DNA of 64,000 nt, from contig JAGMWG010000004.1 of the NCBI GenBank assembly GCA_020744225.1, positions 1,426,001-1,490,000 on the forward strand. The letters are read 5' to 3'. A program made the position numbers and the translations under genes. Below, piece after piece: positions 53,901-64,000 of the stretch (positions within the stretch are counted from its first letter, which is position 1; the number at the start of each line of letters is the position of its first letter). The notes below the pieces were generated by a model. That model did not search any database and had not been told where the DNA came from. It saw nothing but the letters and a program-made list of their open reading frames with translations. The DNA is from Paraphoma chrysanthemicola. Its lineage: Eukaryota; Ascomycota; Dothideomycetes; Pleosporales; Phaeosphaeriaceae.

Positions 53901-55934
53901 GCGATTGGAATGTAGGGCTGCCTGGTGCGCCTTTTTGCACCTTGTTCAGGATCGACTGAAGTGCAGCCAGTCCGTTGTTTGAGTCTTCATGCAGACTCTG
54001 CTCGGCATCAATTATATGACGATAGCGCGCTTTGAAGAAGCACTTGGAGAATTTTCTCGAAGTGCAATGCCTTGTACCAGAGCTAGCGGCATTCACATCG
54101 CTACCGGGCGGTACCGCAGATGCCAAATCCATTACCCGCATGTGGTAGCTCTGCAGCATCGCGAACTGACTCGAACAAACTCAGCTGCCCTAGGCACTGC
54201 ACACGTAACAAACTCGCAAGTGGAGCGAACAAGCAATACATACGCTGGCCACTGCAGCGTACGACATCGCCAGCGTGCATACCCTTGAATCTGGGTCCTG
54301 AACTCTATAAACGCCCGGTATGTATGGCTGCGGCCAGACTAGTGATTCCAAGCAGGAGAACGATCTCCAGCATCAAGGCGTCGCACATTCACGCCATATC
54401 CGCAAGGCACTGTCGATCAAAGCGGCGCATGCGCTCGGTGGAATTGCTACAGAACCTTGAGGTGACGCCAAACAGGTTAGCAGTCAGCAGCAGTCCCTCC
54501 ACTTTCCGCGACGTCAAAAGACTGAAAGAAGCTTTTCGGCGCGCAGTCAGAGTGGTCGGCTACAAAGTTTCAGCTGCGAATGACGGGCGTAGCACATATG
54601 CAGCGTGAACGCGGCGCCATGACAGCATTCGTGGTTGGTCTGTTTGGCCCGGAAGCGCGACTGACAGTCACAAGCGTGGCCATAGTGGACCAAAGGTGCG
54701 GGCCTGTCAGTGGGAGCCACAATTCGCAATACTCACCACATCTCTGATGGCGCACACGCCGCATGGGGAAGTTCTCCTTCCTCTCATTGCTAGGCTGCGT
54801 CTACAATCTTGTGTGTGCCGTCTCCTGAATATCCGTAGCAACGATGGCGGGACAGAAGTGCAGCCGCTACAATATTGGAGGCCAGCGTCTTATGCTTTGG
54901 CTCGATTCAATTATTCCCAAGGTTTGCATAGGCGGCTGCAAAACAGATAGCGTACTTAGACGCCCGAGCCATCGTTGACTAGCCCTGGTCGAGGACGGTT
55001 CGGAAAGCAGGGGGCAAGCCGGCGTGACAGGGCCCCCAGGCAGCGCCAACCCGCTGTGCCCATGCACACTCCACGCCCTGGAAGCCGTGCATACTTCCGC
55101 GGCTGCATCGACCGTCTGGGAGGGCGGCCTAGCAATCCTGTCGAAGAACCATCAGCCGAACGAGGCCAGCATGTCGTCGTCCCCGAAGCGCATGCATTCC
55201 CTGCTCCCGTTGCCCGGAACTCATCGTGGCCCCCGTCGCTTGGATGTGGTCCGTCATCTGCACTCTTAACAGGGGGTCTGTAAAGATCTGAGCAAAATCT
55301 CCATCCCGATTGTGTTATTACTGGGGACTTTCCGCCGACTGGGCACAAGTCTGCTCTGCTCTTTTGCGTCGTCTGGTGTTCATTGGTCCCACCACCCTCG
55401 ACTCCATCACCACACCCTTCGCCTCCCTCGACTCATTGCTTGCAGCCACACTCAGGGTTTCGGGCTTGACATTGGTCCAGCTACCTTGCTCTTTCGACCA
55501 TCATTCTTTCGGGGAATCCGCCCGCGAGCCGTTGCGTCGTCCAGTGAGCAATATCAAAAAGGTATTTGACAGCATTCGCTTCCTTAGTTTGCACCGCCTC
55601 ATTGCAGACCCCGTTCTGGCCTCAGAGTACCTGCCCTTCCAACTGCAACGAGTGTCAATTGACATACTTGCGCCTCCTGTGGCTGTATCGAATGTCGAAC
55701 GTATGTCCTGTACTCGTCATCCTTCGCCGCTGTACTCGCTTCTCTGTCAGCACCTCGTTACTCGTTGTGGAGCCCCATCAGCTTTTCGATCTAACACCTT
55801 GTGGTAGTACCTTTTTTCAAACCTAGATCACGAGCGCGATCCGTCCAGCAGCGAGTGCTTGGACTTTCAGCTCTTTACTCACCTTTTGCGCTGTCGCTGC
55901 TTACGCGGCGTTTGAGCGCTGCGGCGGTCAAGCT
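50921..55934. other. 5-kb gene-free region, last 0.6 kb a probable leader
   Basis: No gene is supported. The longest frames (53185-53982 and 53406-53894 on plus, 52845-53210 on minus) overlap each other in different frames, with no domain and random-looking composition. A short direct repeat GGGCGCTGGT occurs twice near 51216-51235. From about 55310 to 55934 the plus strand is pyrimidine-rich and probably forms the promoter and long leader of the Zn2Cys6-PAS gene. Long upstream regions are common for fungal regulators. Confidence 0.5.
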
Positions 55935-58011
55935 ATGCAGAGTCTGGCTTTGCCTCGTCCGACCTCCCACCTTACCACGCCCTTCGGGCACCCTCAAGAA
56001 GTTGAGGACGGCCTGGCTAAGCTCCGTTCAAAACTCAGTTCTGGCAGGACTGAGCAACTGAGCTATCCATCTCCTCCCATGTCAGAACCTCATTCCCCCA
56101 ATCGTCGCCTAGCACACACTTCTGAGCCGCTGCATCACTCTTACCCTACTCACACGACCCTACCACAGCGAGTTGAAGCAGGTCTGCCACTGCCACCTCC
56201 ATCTTCGGTACTCTTCGATCCGCGGCCCACGCTAGGGGTTCAAACTCACCCTCAGGAGCGAGCGCTGTACCCTGGGGAGTCACATCTGAGAGGACAATCG
56301 CTGCACTACCAATCTGGACGGCCGATCGAGCATTCGCCGTACAGCGGCCATCCAGCCCCGCAAAGCTATGCATATGAGTACCAGCCGTCCGGAGTGCATC
56401 AATACGCAAGCAGTCATCATGCCGGACCTATGGGGCAGCAATCCGCTATAATCGCACCTCCCCCGATGAGGCCCAGCAAGCCAGCAAGACGAACCAAAGC
56501 CCATGTCGCATCTGCCTGCGTCAACTGCAAGAAGGCGCATCTCAGCTGCGATGTGCAGCGCCCCTGTGGTCGATGCGTTGCTTCTGGAAAGCAGGTTAGT
56601 TTCGCCAAGCGCAGACATTAGCCTGCACGAACGCGCCGTGCATCGATGAAACAGACTAATTCGAGAACAGGACACCTGCAAAGACGTGCAACACAAGAAA
56701 AGAGGAAGACCGAGACTAAGAGACGACAGAGAGTTCTCTAGACCGGAGGAAGGGAGACAGCAACCTGGTCATATCCTTGGCGGTGTCCCTGCTCCGGTAC
56801 CAGAAACTTACCCCCATTCGTTTCAAACGCTACACTCCCATCGAGTGTCCGACCCCCCTAAGTATTCTGGGAGACGTGGAGAGGAGCACAGTCCAAAGGT
56901 TCATGCCCATGCACAGTCGGTGCCATCGACCAACGGCATCCAGCCCGTCAGTTTTGGTGGTGTTGCAGCCTCGCCCTATGCTGCGGGACCGACTCTAGCG
57001 TACCAAACACTACCAGTCGCTTTTCTCAACCTGGACTTGGTGGTACAGAAATCAAATCAGGCTTTTCAGGATCTAGTGTCCTTCTTGGGAGACGTACGCG
57101 GGAAACATCTAGGCAGTCTTCTCGAAGCTCGGCAGAATGAGAGCTTGCAGCGTCTCCGGAACGAGTTGCGGGACGAGCGTGACGAACGCGAGCCGACGTA
57201 CATGGCTCCGATAACCCCGGTGGGCCAGGACCCTATGCGACCAGTAATGGAGTCCTTGGTCGATCGTGACGTTGAACATGTCAGCCATGGCTTCACGGAC
57301 AGGCCGATGTACTTGAGCTTTCGGACACTCAATGGCCAGTTCCAGTCTCTCCAGGTCCAGATTCGCCTCGCAAAGACTTCGCTGTACTTTGTGACTTTGG
57401 TTGTGCGCTCACTACCACATGTCCCGACTCCTGCTCTTTTGACACAACAGCTCGCGTCGCCAACACTCAACCAATCGACACAGTCCATGTCAGCACCGAC
57501 GACTGCCCCTACCAGGGACTACACATCGTATCAAGGACGGCCTCCGTCCTCGACAAGCTCAGCTTCGAGCTCGCCATACATCAACATCTCCTCTATTCGC
57601 ACGTCTCTGCCAGCCTTTAGTCCCGGCTCTTACGGCAGCAGTCCCTCATATACATATTCACCTAGCACAGGGGCAGAGTCCGGGTACTTTCCAAATCTTC
57701 AGCCTCCATCACAAACAGGAACAACGTACCCTTCACCATACGCAGTACCTCCTCGCAAACCATCGGTCACTTCCGAGCCATTGCGCGACCCTAATCGTAC
57801 GGCGCGCCTCGAAGGCCTGCAGCTCCCTCCCATTCGAACAGGCCCTGCGCCTCTTGGATCGCCGCTCCATCTGGAAGGCCAAAGCGCGATTGAACGCGAG
57901 CGTGAATTTGTGCGACGTCGCGTCTCTTCTCCGAGCGCCGATGAACGTCGACCCGAGACGCCCGAGACAGGAAAACGTCGGCGACTGAACATTCGAGAGG
58001 TATTGGGGTAG
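55935..58011 (+). CDS. Zn2Cys6 transcription factor with PAS-like domain
   Basis: Two exons, 55935-56594 and 56671-58011 (intron 76 nt), give 666 aa. The intron splits the zinc cluster; joined it reads SACVNCKKAHLSCDVQRPCG, then RCVASGKQDTCKDVQHKKRG (C-x2-C-x6-C-x5-C-x2-C-x8-C). The AHLxCD...RPCxRC form and a following basic KKRGRPRLRDD resemble the Ert1/AcuK/Gsm1 group of carbon-metabolism regulators. Residues about 326-465 look like a PAS domain (TLPVAFLNLDLVVQKSNQAF... LYFVTLVVRSLP). The first 190 residues and the last 200 are disordered, Pro/Ser/His-rich and end basic (GKRRRLNIREVLG). Its targets are unknown; a gluconeogenesis-type role is only suggested by the cluster similarity. Confidence 0.85.
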
Positions 58012-59810
58012 GATGCAAGGCAACAAGACAAGCAGGCCGGCTAAATTATGTCGGAGTTCCATGCTCGAGGTACACGCACAGATCGAGGTCCACGTCCAGT
58101 ATCCTTGATTACAGGAGCTGGGTTGCCTGACGGTTCATATGCGGACTTCGGCAAGCAGGCCCTTATCGTTATTTTTGCATTCCTGAAACATATCGCAACG
58201 TCACACCAACCACCGCATCGTACATACTCTTTCGTCTTTGGCGTAACTTCGCGCATGTTGCGTGATCGGGGTCGTCATTCGCTCAGCAACATCGTCTCCT
58301 TCTCTTCAAAAAGCATCAAGAATACCACGGCCTCTCATCTTTTTCTTCTTAGAAGCTTCGATTCGCATTCGTTATGATTTCAGAGGGCGGATTTCGATTC
58401 TCACGGCAAAAGACAACAGCAACAAAACGAATGGCGGGGCCCCGAATCTTTTTATACAATGTCTGTCTTCATATCCCGACAAGCATCCGCATTATTCAAG
58501 CTTATGTACACTTGCCTCACAGCACGCTGGCACACTGCATCCGTGCGTCTAGTCCACGCTATCCGTGCGCAAGCGTTGGCGTTTCATCATGTACAGTTGG
58601 GGCAATGGGAGCGATAGCTCCAAATCACCCAACAACCACACGCAACATACGCATCCAGCCCGCAAATCACACGGTCTGGCTCGCCAACCGCAGGCTCTTT
58701 GGCAACTTTACCTTCCTTCCGACCGGCACGCAGCAAGGTGATTGGTTCCACGATCGGAGAATTTGAATCGATCGCGCAAGGCGTGCATGCATGCATTGGT
58801 CTGCCGAGACTTGTTGCAGCAGATGCATCTACCGGACACCAACCATTGACCTACCAGCGCGTGCGAGCGAGGATATTGTGCGGACTTTGGCTGCGAGTCC
58901 AATGCGCGGAGGCGGAGGCTGGTTGTGGCGTCTCGGGTCGCGAAATTGCAGGGTTATGATGCGCGAAAGAACGAGGCTCGCGGACCGCGGGCATCGTGGA
59001 GCAAAGGCACTTCGGATCTGGGGGATGTGCGCAGTAGTGATATCGATTTCTATTCTTGTATCTCTTCGATCAGCAGTTCGTCGGCGCGATTTTGGGCGCT
59101 GGAGAGCCCATTTGATATTCGCGATTATCGGATATGTATAGCAGCAGAGGGAGAACATAGGCATGGCTTTCAGGCCATGAGTTGTAGGAGGATATACCCC
59201 ATCTTCATCATTACTTCACGTTACATCACAGTAGGCATATAGATTGTTGATAGCTTGTATTTGTACGAATTTTGAGTAAGCAAACGCATATCCGCACATG
59301 CATGCATGCATCGAGCTCAACCATACCCTGTCAACCATTCCATCACAAAATCAGTCCATGTACCGGGCCCAGATCCGATGATCCTAGTTCCTTCAACGCC
59401 GCTTATGTGGCTTAAGCTTTGAAACATGAAACACCCATTGCGCCTTGGCGCCCATTGCAAAAAGACTAAATGCGATTTACCAGTGCGCACGCCTACCAGA
59501 TGCTGCGGACTGCGGGCGCAAGCGAGTGCCGAAATGAGATGGGCAGAGGTTTGATGAGATGGAGTGGTGCTGGTGGTGACAGGTGGTGCGTGATGTGGTG
59601 GTGCTTAAGAGTCGAGAGCGGGCGAGATCTGCGATCGTCCGATGGTGTTTGGGGCCAGGCTCGACTGATATATCGCAGAAATGTGCTTAGTGAAGAATTG
59701 CAAAGCAAGTGTGCACATAGATCGTGCGGGTATGGTGAAAGATGCTGTCACGACGCCGCATTGCCGAGGGGAGGAGTTGGAAGCGAAATGCTCTGAACAC
59801 ACTTCCAAGC
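58012..59810. other. Convergent intergenic region, no gene seen
   Basis: Between the stops of the Zn2Cys6-PAS gene (plus) and the J-domain gene (minus). Only short frames with random composition occur. A small ATGC-type microsatellite (CATGCATGCATGCA) lies near 59298-59311. Confidence 0.5.
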
Positions 59811-60552
59811 TCATCCAAGAGCCTTGACCTTCTTTTTCTTCTTCTTGCCGCCTTCGGGCTCCGGCTTCTTGCCGTCCTGGAAGTTGCGCCAGCTTCCAAT
59901 CCGCTGCTCGCGGCTCTTCTCCCACGCGTCGTCGTGCTCCCTCTTCCTCTTGCGCTCAGCAGCTTCCTCGTCCTCTTTCTTCTGCTGCCGTCCCTCCTCG
60001 CGCATCTGGGCCTTCATCTGGCGCTGCTTCCGCAGCTCGTTGTCGCGAATCACCCAGATGGTCTTCTCACGCCACTTCTTCTTGAACTCGTCGCTCCGGG
60101 TCTCTTCGTCGTCGGCTGTGAGCTTCATCTCGCGCATGAGCAGCATGCGGGCGTCGGCAATATCCTCGTCGAGTGCGGCGCGGAGTTTGTCGTCGAGTAG
60201 CACAGTTTGTGCTTTCTTGAGCCGGTCAAAGGCATCGGGCGCGTTTGGGTTTGTAGTCTTGTCGGGATGTATGAGGAGCGACTTGGCGCGGTAGGTCTTC
60301 TTAATGTCGCTTTCTGGGACACCGGGCTGGAGCTCGAGGACGGAGTAGGCATCGAGACTGAAGGTATTTCGGATACCTGGGGTTGTTAGTGGACGACCAG
60401 GATAAGTGTGCGGTATGCGCCGGCAGCTTACGCTCGATTTCTTCGTCCTATAGCATCGTTAGATAGAACATAGGGAATTGTAGACTGTGTCCGACCTTAT
60501 CAAGCTCCTTGCCCGCTGCCATGAGCTCAGCCTCTACATCATCGAAGGCCAT
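59811..60552 (-). CDS. J-domain protein, DNAJC8/Spf31-like
   Basis: Three exons on the minus strand: 60552-60496, 60447-60432 (16 nt) and 60376-59811 (introns 48 and 55 nt), giving 212 aa. Joined, the N-terminus reads MAFDDVEAELMAAGKELDKD, then EEIERIRNTFSLDAYSVLEL. The J domain spans about 30-95, with helix II KKTYRAKSLLI, the HPDK motif, and NPNAPDAFDRLKKAQTVL. The rest is a highly charged helix ending in KKKKKKVKALG, a nuclear-type tail. This layout matches DNAJC8 in animals and Spf31 in fission yeast, spliceosome-associated Hsp70 co-chaperones. It is divergent from DBP4, 294 bp away. Confidence 0.9.
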
Positions 60553-60846
60553 GGCGAATGTGGTGTCGGCGAAGTGGTTCGATAGGTAGTTGCTTGGAAA
60601 GGCGTTCCTTAGGTACACGAATCGGGCTTAAAGGCGGAAGATATAGCGCACGTGATCAAGTACCGCGCGCCTCTCGCTGGAAAATATTTGAAGCTGGTGT
60701 TGCAGAGTGTATAGAAGCTCAAGTCACAGCGCCCACGACGATCGGGACTCCCGCGGCGAAGCCGTGCACGGACCAGTCTCCACCAAAATTTCCTGCGATG
60801 CGACAGAGATGGCTGCGACTTCGAACTTCGAAAAACATGCGCTGAG

Positions 60847-63321
60847 ATGGTCGCACCTGGAATCACTGGCCGAACTCGGCCTACCAAGGTCAAGAAACAG
60901 GCGTCGCAGCAAAAGAGAAAGCGTGACGATGTGGACGTCGAGAAGTTGGATCAGGCAGTCAATGAGTTGGCAAGTGTTGGACCAGCGAGAAATAGGCAAG
61001 AATTAGACGTCTAATCTTCAGCATAGGACCTCAAAAATGGCTCCTACAGCGACTTCACCGACCTCCCTCTGTCAGAGCCTACCAAGCAGGGCCTCAAGTC
61101 TTCCCATTTCGCCGTCATGACCGACATTCAGCGAAAAGCCATACCGCTGGCGCTGCAGGGACACGATATACTTGGCGCGGCAAAGACTGGCAGCGGAAAG
61201 ACACTCTCGTTCATAATACCCGTCCTAGAGAACCTCTATCGGCTACAGCATGTCGGCGCAGACGCGGGCCTGGGCGCATTGATACTTTCGCCAACGCGAG
61301 AGCTGGCCATCCAGATCTTCGACGTCCTGCGCAAAGTCGGAAAGCACGGGCATACATTTGCAGCGGGCCTGCTCATTGGAGGCAAGAGTCTGGAAGCAGA
61401 GCGACAGGCGTTGACTAGGATGAACATATTGGTCGCTACTCCTGGACGCATGCTGCAGCATTTGTCCCAGACCGCTGCCTTTAGCGTGGACGACCTCAAG
61501 ATGCTGGTTCTCGACGAGGCGGACCGAATCCTAGACATGGGCTTCCAGCGCGATGTAGACGCAATCGTCGACTACCTTCCGAAGGAGCGACAGACACTAC
61601 TGTTTTCTGCAACACAGTCGAAGAAAGTCTCCGATTTGGCACGTCTGAGTTTGCAGGATCCGGAATACGTCTCGGTCCATGCCGAGGACAAGAGCGCAAC
61701 GCCAAAGAGCCTGCAGCAGAATTACATCGTCTGCCCATTGGAAGAGAAGCTGGACACGTTGTGGAGTTTTATCCAAGCCAGCAAGAAGTCAAAGATCCTC
61801 TGCTTCTTTTCCTCGGCCAAAGTGGTGCGCTTTGTATATGAATCATTTCGTCACATGCAACCTGGCATCCCCCTCCTACACATCCACGGGCGGCAGAAGC
61901 AGGGTGCTCGATTGGACACCACCGCCAAGTTCTCCTCTGCTAAGAACTCGTGTCTTTTCGCTACGGATGTCGCAGCTCGAGGTCTTGACTTTCCCGCGGT
62001 CGATTTTGTAATCCAAGTCGACTGCCCTGATGATGTCGACACCTACATCCATCGTGTAGGCCGCACTGCCCGCTATAACCGAGAAGGACGAGGAGTTCTG
62101 TTCCTGACTCCCACCGAAGAAGAGGGTATGCTCAAGCGACTCGAGGCAAAAAGAGTTCCCGTTGAAGTCATCAATGTGCGGCAGAAAAAACGCCAATCGA
62201 TCAAGGAACAATTACAGAACATGTGTTTTCAAGATCCTGCGCTCAAGTACTTGGGCCAGAAGGCGTTCATGACTTATGTCAAGTCCATCTATTTGCAAAA
62301 GGATAAGGAAGTGTTCAAGCTGAAGGAATATGATCTGGAAGCATACGCAGCAAGCCTGGGTCTTCCAGGAACACCGAGAATCAAATTTATGAAAGGCGAC
62401 GAAAGCAGTAAGCAGAAGAAAGAAGCATCACGTCAAACGATTGAGGTGTCAGACTCGGACGATGAGGAAGATGTCACACAGAAGACGAAGACAGTACGGA
62501 CGAAATATGACCGCATGTTCGAGAGGCAAAATCAGGACGTGTTGGCCGATCATTACAAGAAGCTTGTCAGAGATGGCGTGGACGATGTATCGACTCCAGC
62601 GGATGACTTCTCCGGTCAGGCCACCACGAACGGTGGTGACGAGGACTTCATGGCAATCAAGCGGAGGATACCTGCAGACGGTGACGATGAAGATTTCGGG
62701 GCCGATGACCATGCCGCAACAGCCCCTGGAGGCCGTGTCGTTCATTTGGCAGGGGCCTCGCAACCAATCATCATCGATAGCAACCGCCGAGAGAAGCTTC
62801 TGCAGTCCAAGAAGAAGCTCACCAAGCTCATGGACAAGGGCAAGAAACTCGTCTACGACGACGATGGCAATCCACATGAGATTTACGAGCTCGAAAATGA
62901 AGCAGACTATAAAGCTAAGGGCTTGCCGGAAGTGCAACGGCAGAAATTCATCGACGCTGCCCGCGAGGTCGTCCAGACAGCAGATGTGGAAGACAAGGCC
63001 ACCGCAAAAGCGAAGCGAAAAGAGAAGCTCCGCAAGCGGAAGGAGCGCGAGCGAGGGGAGAACGAAGCGGACGGCGACGATGCCGGCGTGGGATTGCCAA
63101 GTACTGGGGAGGACCCTTTGGCGAATTTCCTGGCAGATGCACAGTCCAGTGACGAGGGTGTACCCCTGGAACCGCCAAAGAAGAAAGAGAAGAAATGGTT
63201 CCAATCAGATTCCGAGGACGAAGGTAACAGCAAGAAGAAGAGAAAGAAGGCCAAGCAGCGTGTTGAGGAACCTGAGACGCTCGAAGACATGGAAGCGCTC
63301 GCTGCTGGCTTGCTTGGGTGA
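60847..63321 (+). CDS. DBP4: ATP-dependent RNA helicase DBP4
   Basis: Two exons, 60847-60969 and 61027-63321, give 805 aa, the usual Dbp4 length. The intron (57 nt) has a GC donor (TTG|GCAAGT...CATAG), the only phase-0 choice that joins VNEL to [19 protein letters not shown]. Core motifs: Q motif [23 protein letters not shown], Ia [57 protein letters not shown]. After the core, [21 protein letters not shown] and an acidic/basic C-terminal tail are Dbp4 features. Dbp4 works in the nucleolus on U14/U3 snoRNA release during 18S rRNA processing. RRPE-like AAAATTT and GCGATG elements lie just upstream (60785-60800). Confidence 0.94.
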
Positions 63322-64000
63322 GTGAAGTGGCTGCAGATCGTGCAAAGCAGGAAAAATGCCAACACCTTGTTGGAATGATCACTGTGGTCCTTGCTAGATG
63401 GTAACTAGCTGGTTGGCAAAGACCCGTGTTAACGGTCGACAAATACATATACGAGAAGTTTGATAGCACAAGTTCCAATTCACACATGGTTGTCAGCAAA
63501 AATGTTCCGAGACATGTAGGATAGCACTGAAACTGGGCATCAACTTGCATATCAACGCCACGACGACATGAAGTCAAGTCTTGATCAGTAAACCAGACAA
63601 GACCGAGCCAGTCTTTCCTTTAGTGTCTCCATGTGCGCACGCGTGGCTGTACTTGCACGTTGCTGTGGACTTTTGTGGTACTATTCAGCTGAGCTAGAGA
63701 CCTCGCCAGTCGCCAATGCCCTAGCCTGGAAGTCCCTTAAACCGTCTAGAGTCATCGAGAAGGCTGGCGTAAAGAGTGCACTGAAAGTGCTAAAGCACCT
63801 AGAAAGCTGTGATATTGGACGCAAATTCATGTTTTTCGCAAATGGGGCAATTTCTTTGAGGCTCCAGGCAAGGCTTGGCTTGCAGTAATCAATCTTTATC
63901 TACATACCGATTTTTCTTCCCGAGACACTGAGGCCAGGACGAAACCTACACATTCACGGTCGCTGTTAAACCCATCCATGGAAATGTCTCGTATTCACTG
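63322..64000. other. Intergenic region at window end
   Basis: The 3' flank of DBP4. An 85-aa open frame at 63631-63888 has no recognisable features. A gene may begin beyond the edge. Confidence 0.45.

Noticed and set aside
53185..53982. 265-aa open frame on plus and a 162-aa frame overlapping it
   Set aside because: Overlapping frames of similar length with random composition and no recognisable domain or intron structure.

Overview
The window reads as nuclear DNA of a filamentous ascomycete (Pezizomycotina, most likely Dothideomycetes). The support is short introns (almost all 44-79 nt, one of 122 nt) with fungal splice and branch signals, well-spaced intron-poor genes, a fungal-type Cch1 calcium channel, an ATRR-type NRPS-like enzyme, a fungal rvt (reverse-transcriptase-related) gene, a fungal SLATT protein and a cpc-1/cpcA gene with a GCN4-like leader. 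Genus and species cannot be set from the sequence alone. Wherever I propose introns, the exon lengths sum to a multiple of three and family motifs are restored across the junctions.

Layout. 1-1407: 3' part of a type-B carboxylesterase. 2133-3661: a two-TM SLATT protein with a long coiled coil, convergent with a 1,284-aa A-T-R-R enzyme (3817-7671, minus) that matches fungal glycine betaine reductases. 9787-12705 (minus): the rvt gene, which carries an internal 12-residue exact copy of the histone H3 tail. 13393-14804 (minus): a LovD/beta-lactamase-fold hydrolase. 15955-18668 (minus): a DDT/WHIM/PHD chromatin protein. 20060-26797: the eight-exon Cch1 calcium channel. 29116-29529: a small conserved-looking protein behind a long leader containing a 20-bp tandem repeat.

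30010-33037 is a divergent pair: splicing factor Cef1/Cdc5 and a small mitochondrial protein. 33288-34563 (minus): epoxide hydrolase. 35808-37046: a secretory Hsp70-like protein. 38321-38417 (minus): intron-bearing tRNA-Leu(UAG), with an inverted 5'-half copy at 37350-37420. 39286-40716 (minus): the cpc-1/cpcA bZIP regulator with two uORFs, a long AUG-less in-frame extension and its own TGACTCA site. 42046-43261: a Zn2Cys6 regulator. 43527-44477: an F-box-like protein.

45050-46839 is a divergent CIA30 / DUF202 pair. 46980-50920 is a divergent RPA2 / DBP10 pair around two MluI cell-cycle boxes. A 5-kb gene-free stretch then precedes a Zn2Cys6-PAS regulator (55935-58011). 59811-63321 is a divergent J-domain (DNAJC8/Spf31-like) / DBP4 pair.

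The right half is rich in housekeeping RNA and DNA genes (Cef1, a J-protein of spliceosomal type, two nucleolar DEAD-box helicases, RPA2), arranged as head-to-head pairs that share 234-294 bp promoters. There is no secondary-metabolite cluster, intact transposon or CRISPR. The most unusual items are the histone-H3-tail mimic in the rvt protein, the cpc-1 leader, the SLATT protein and the tRNA half-copy.
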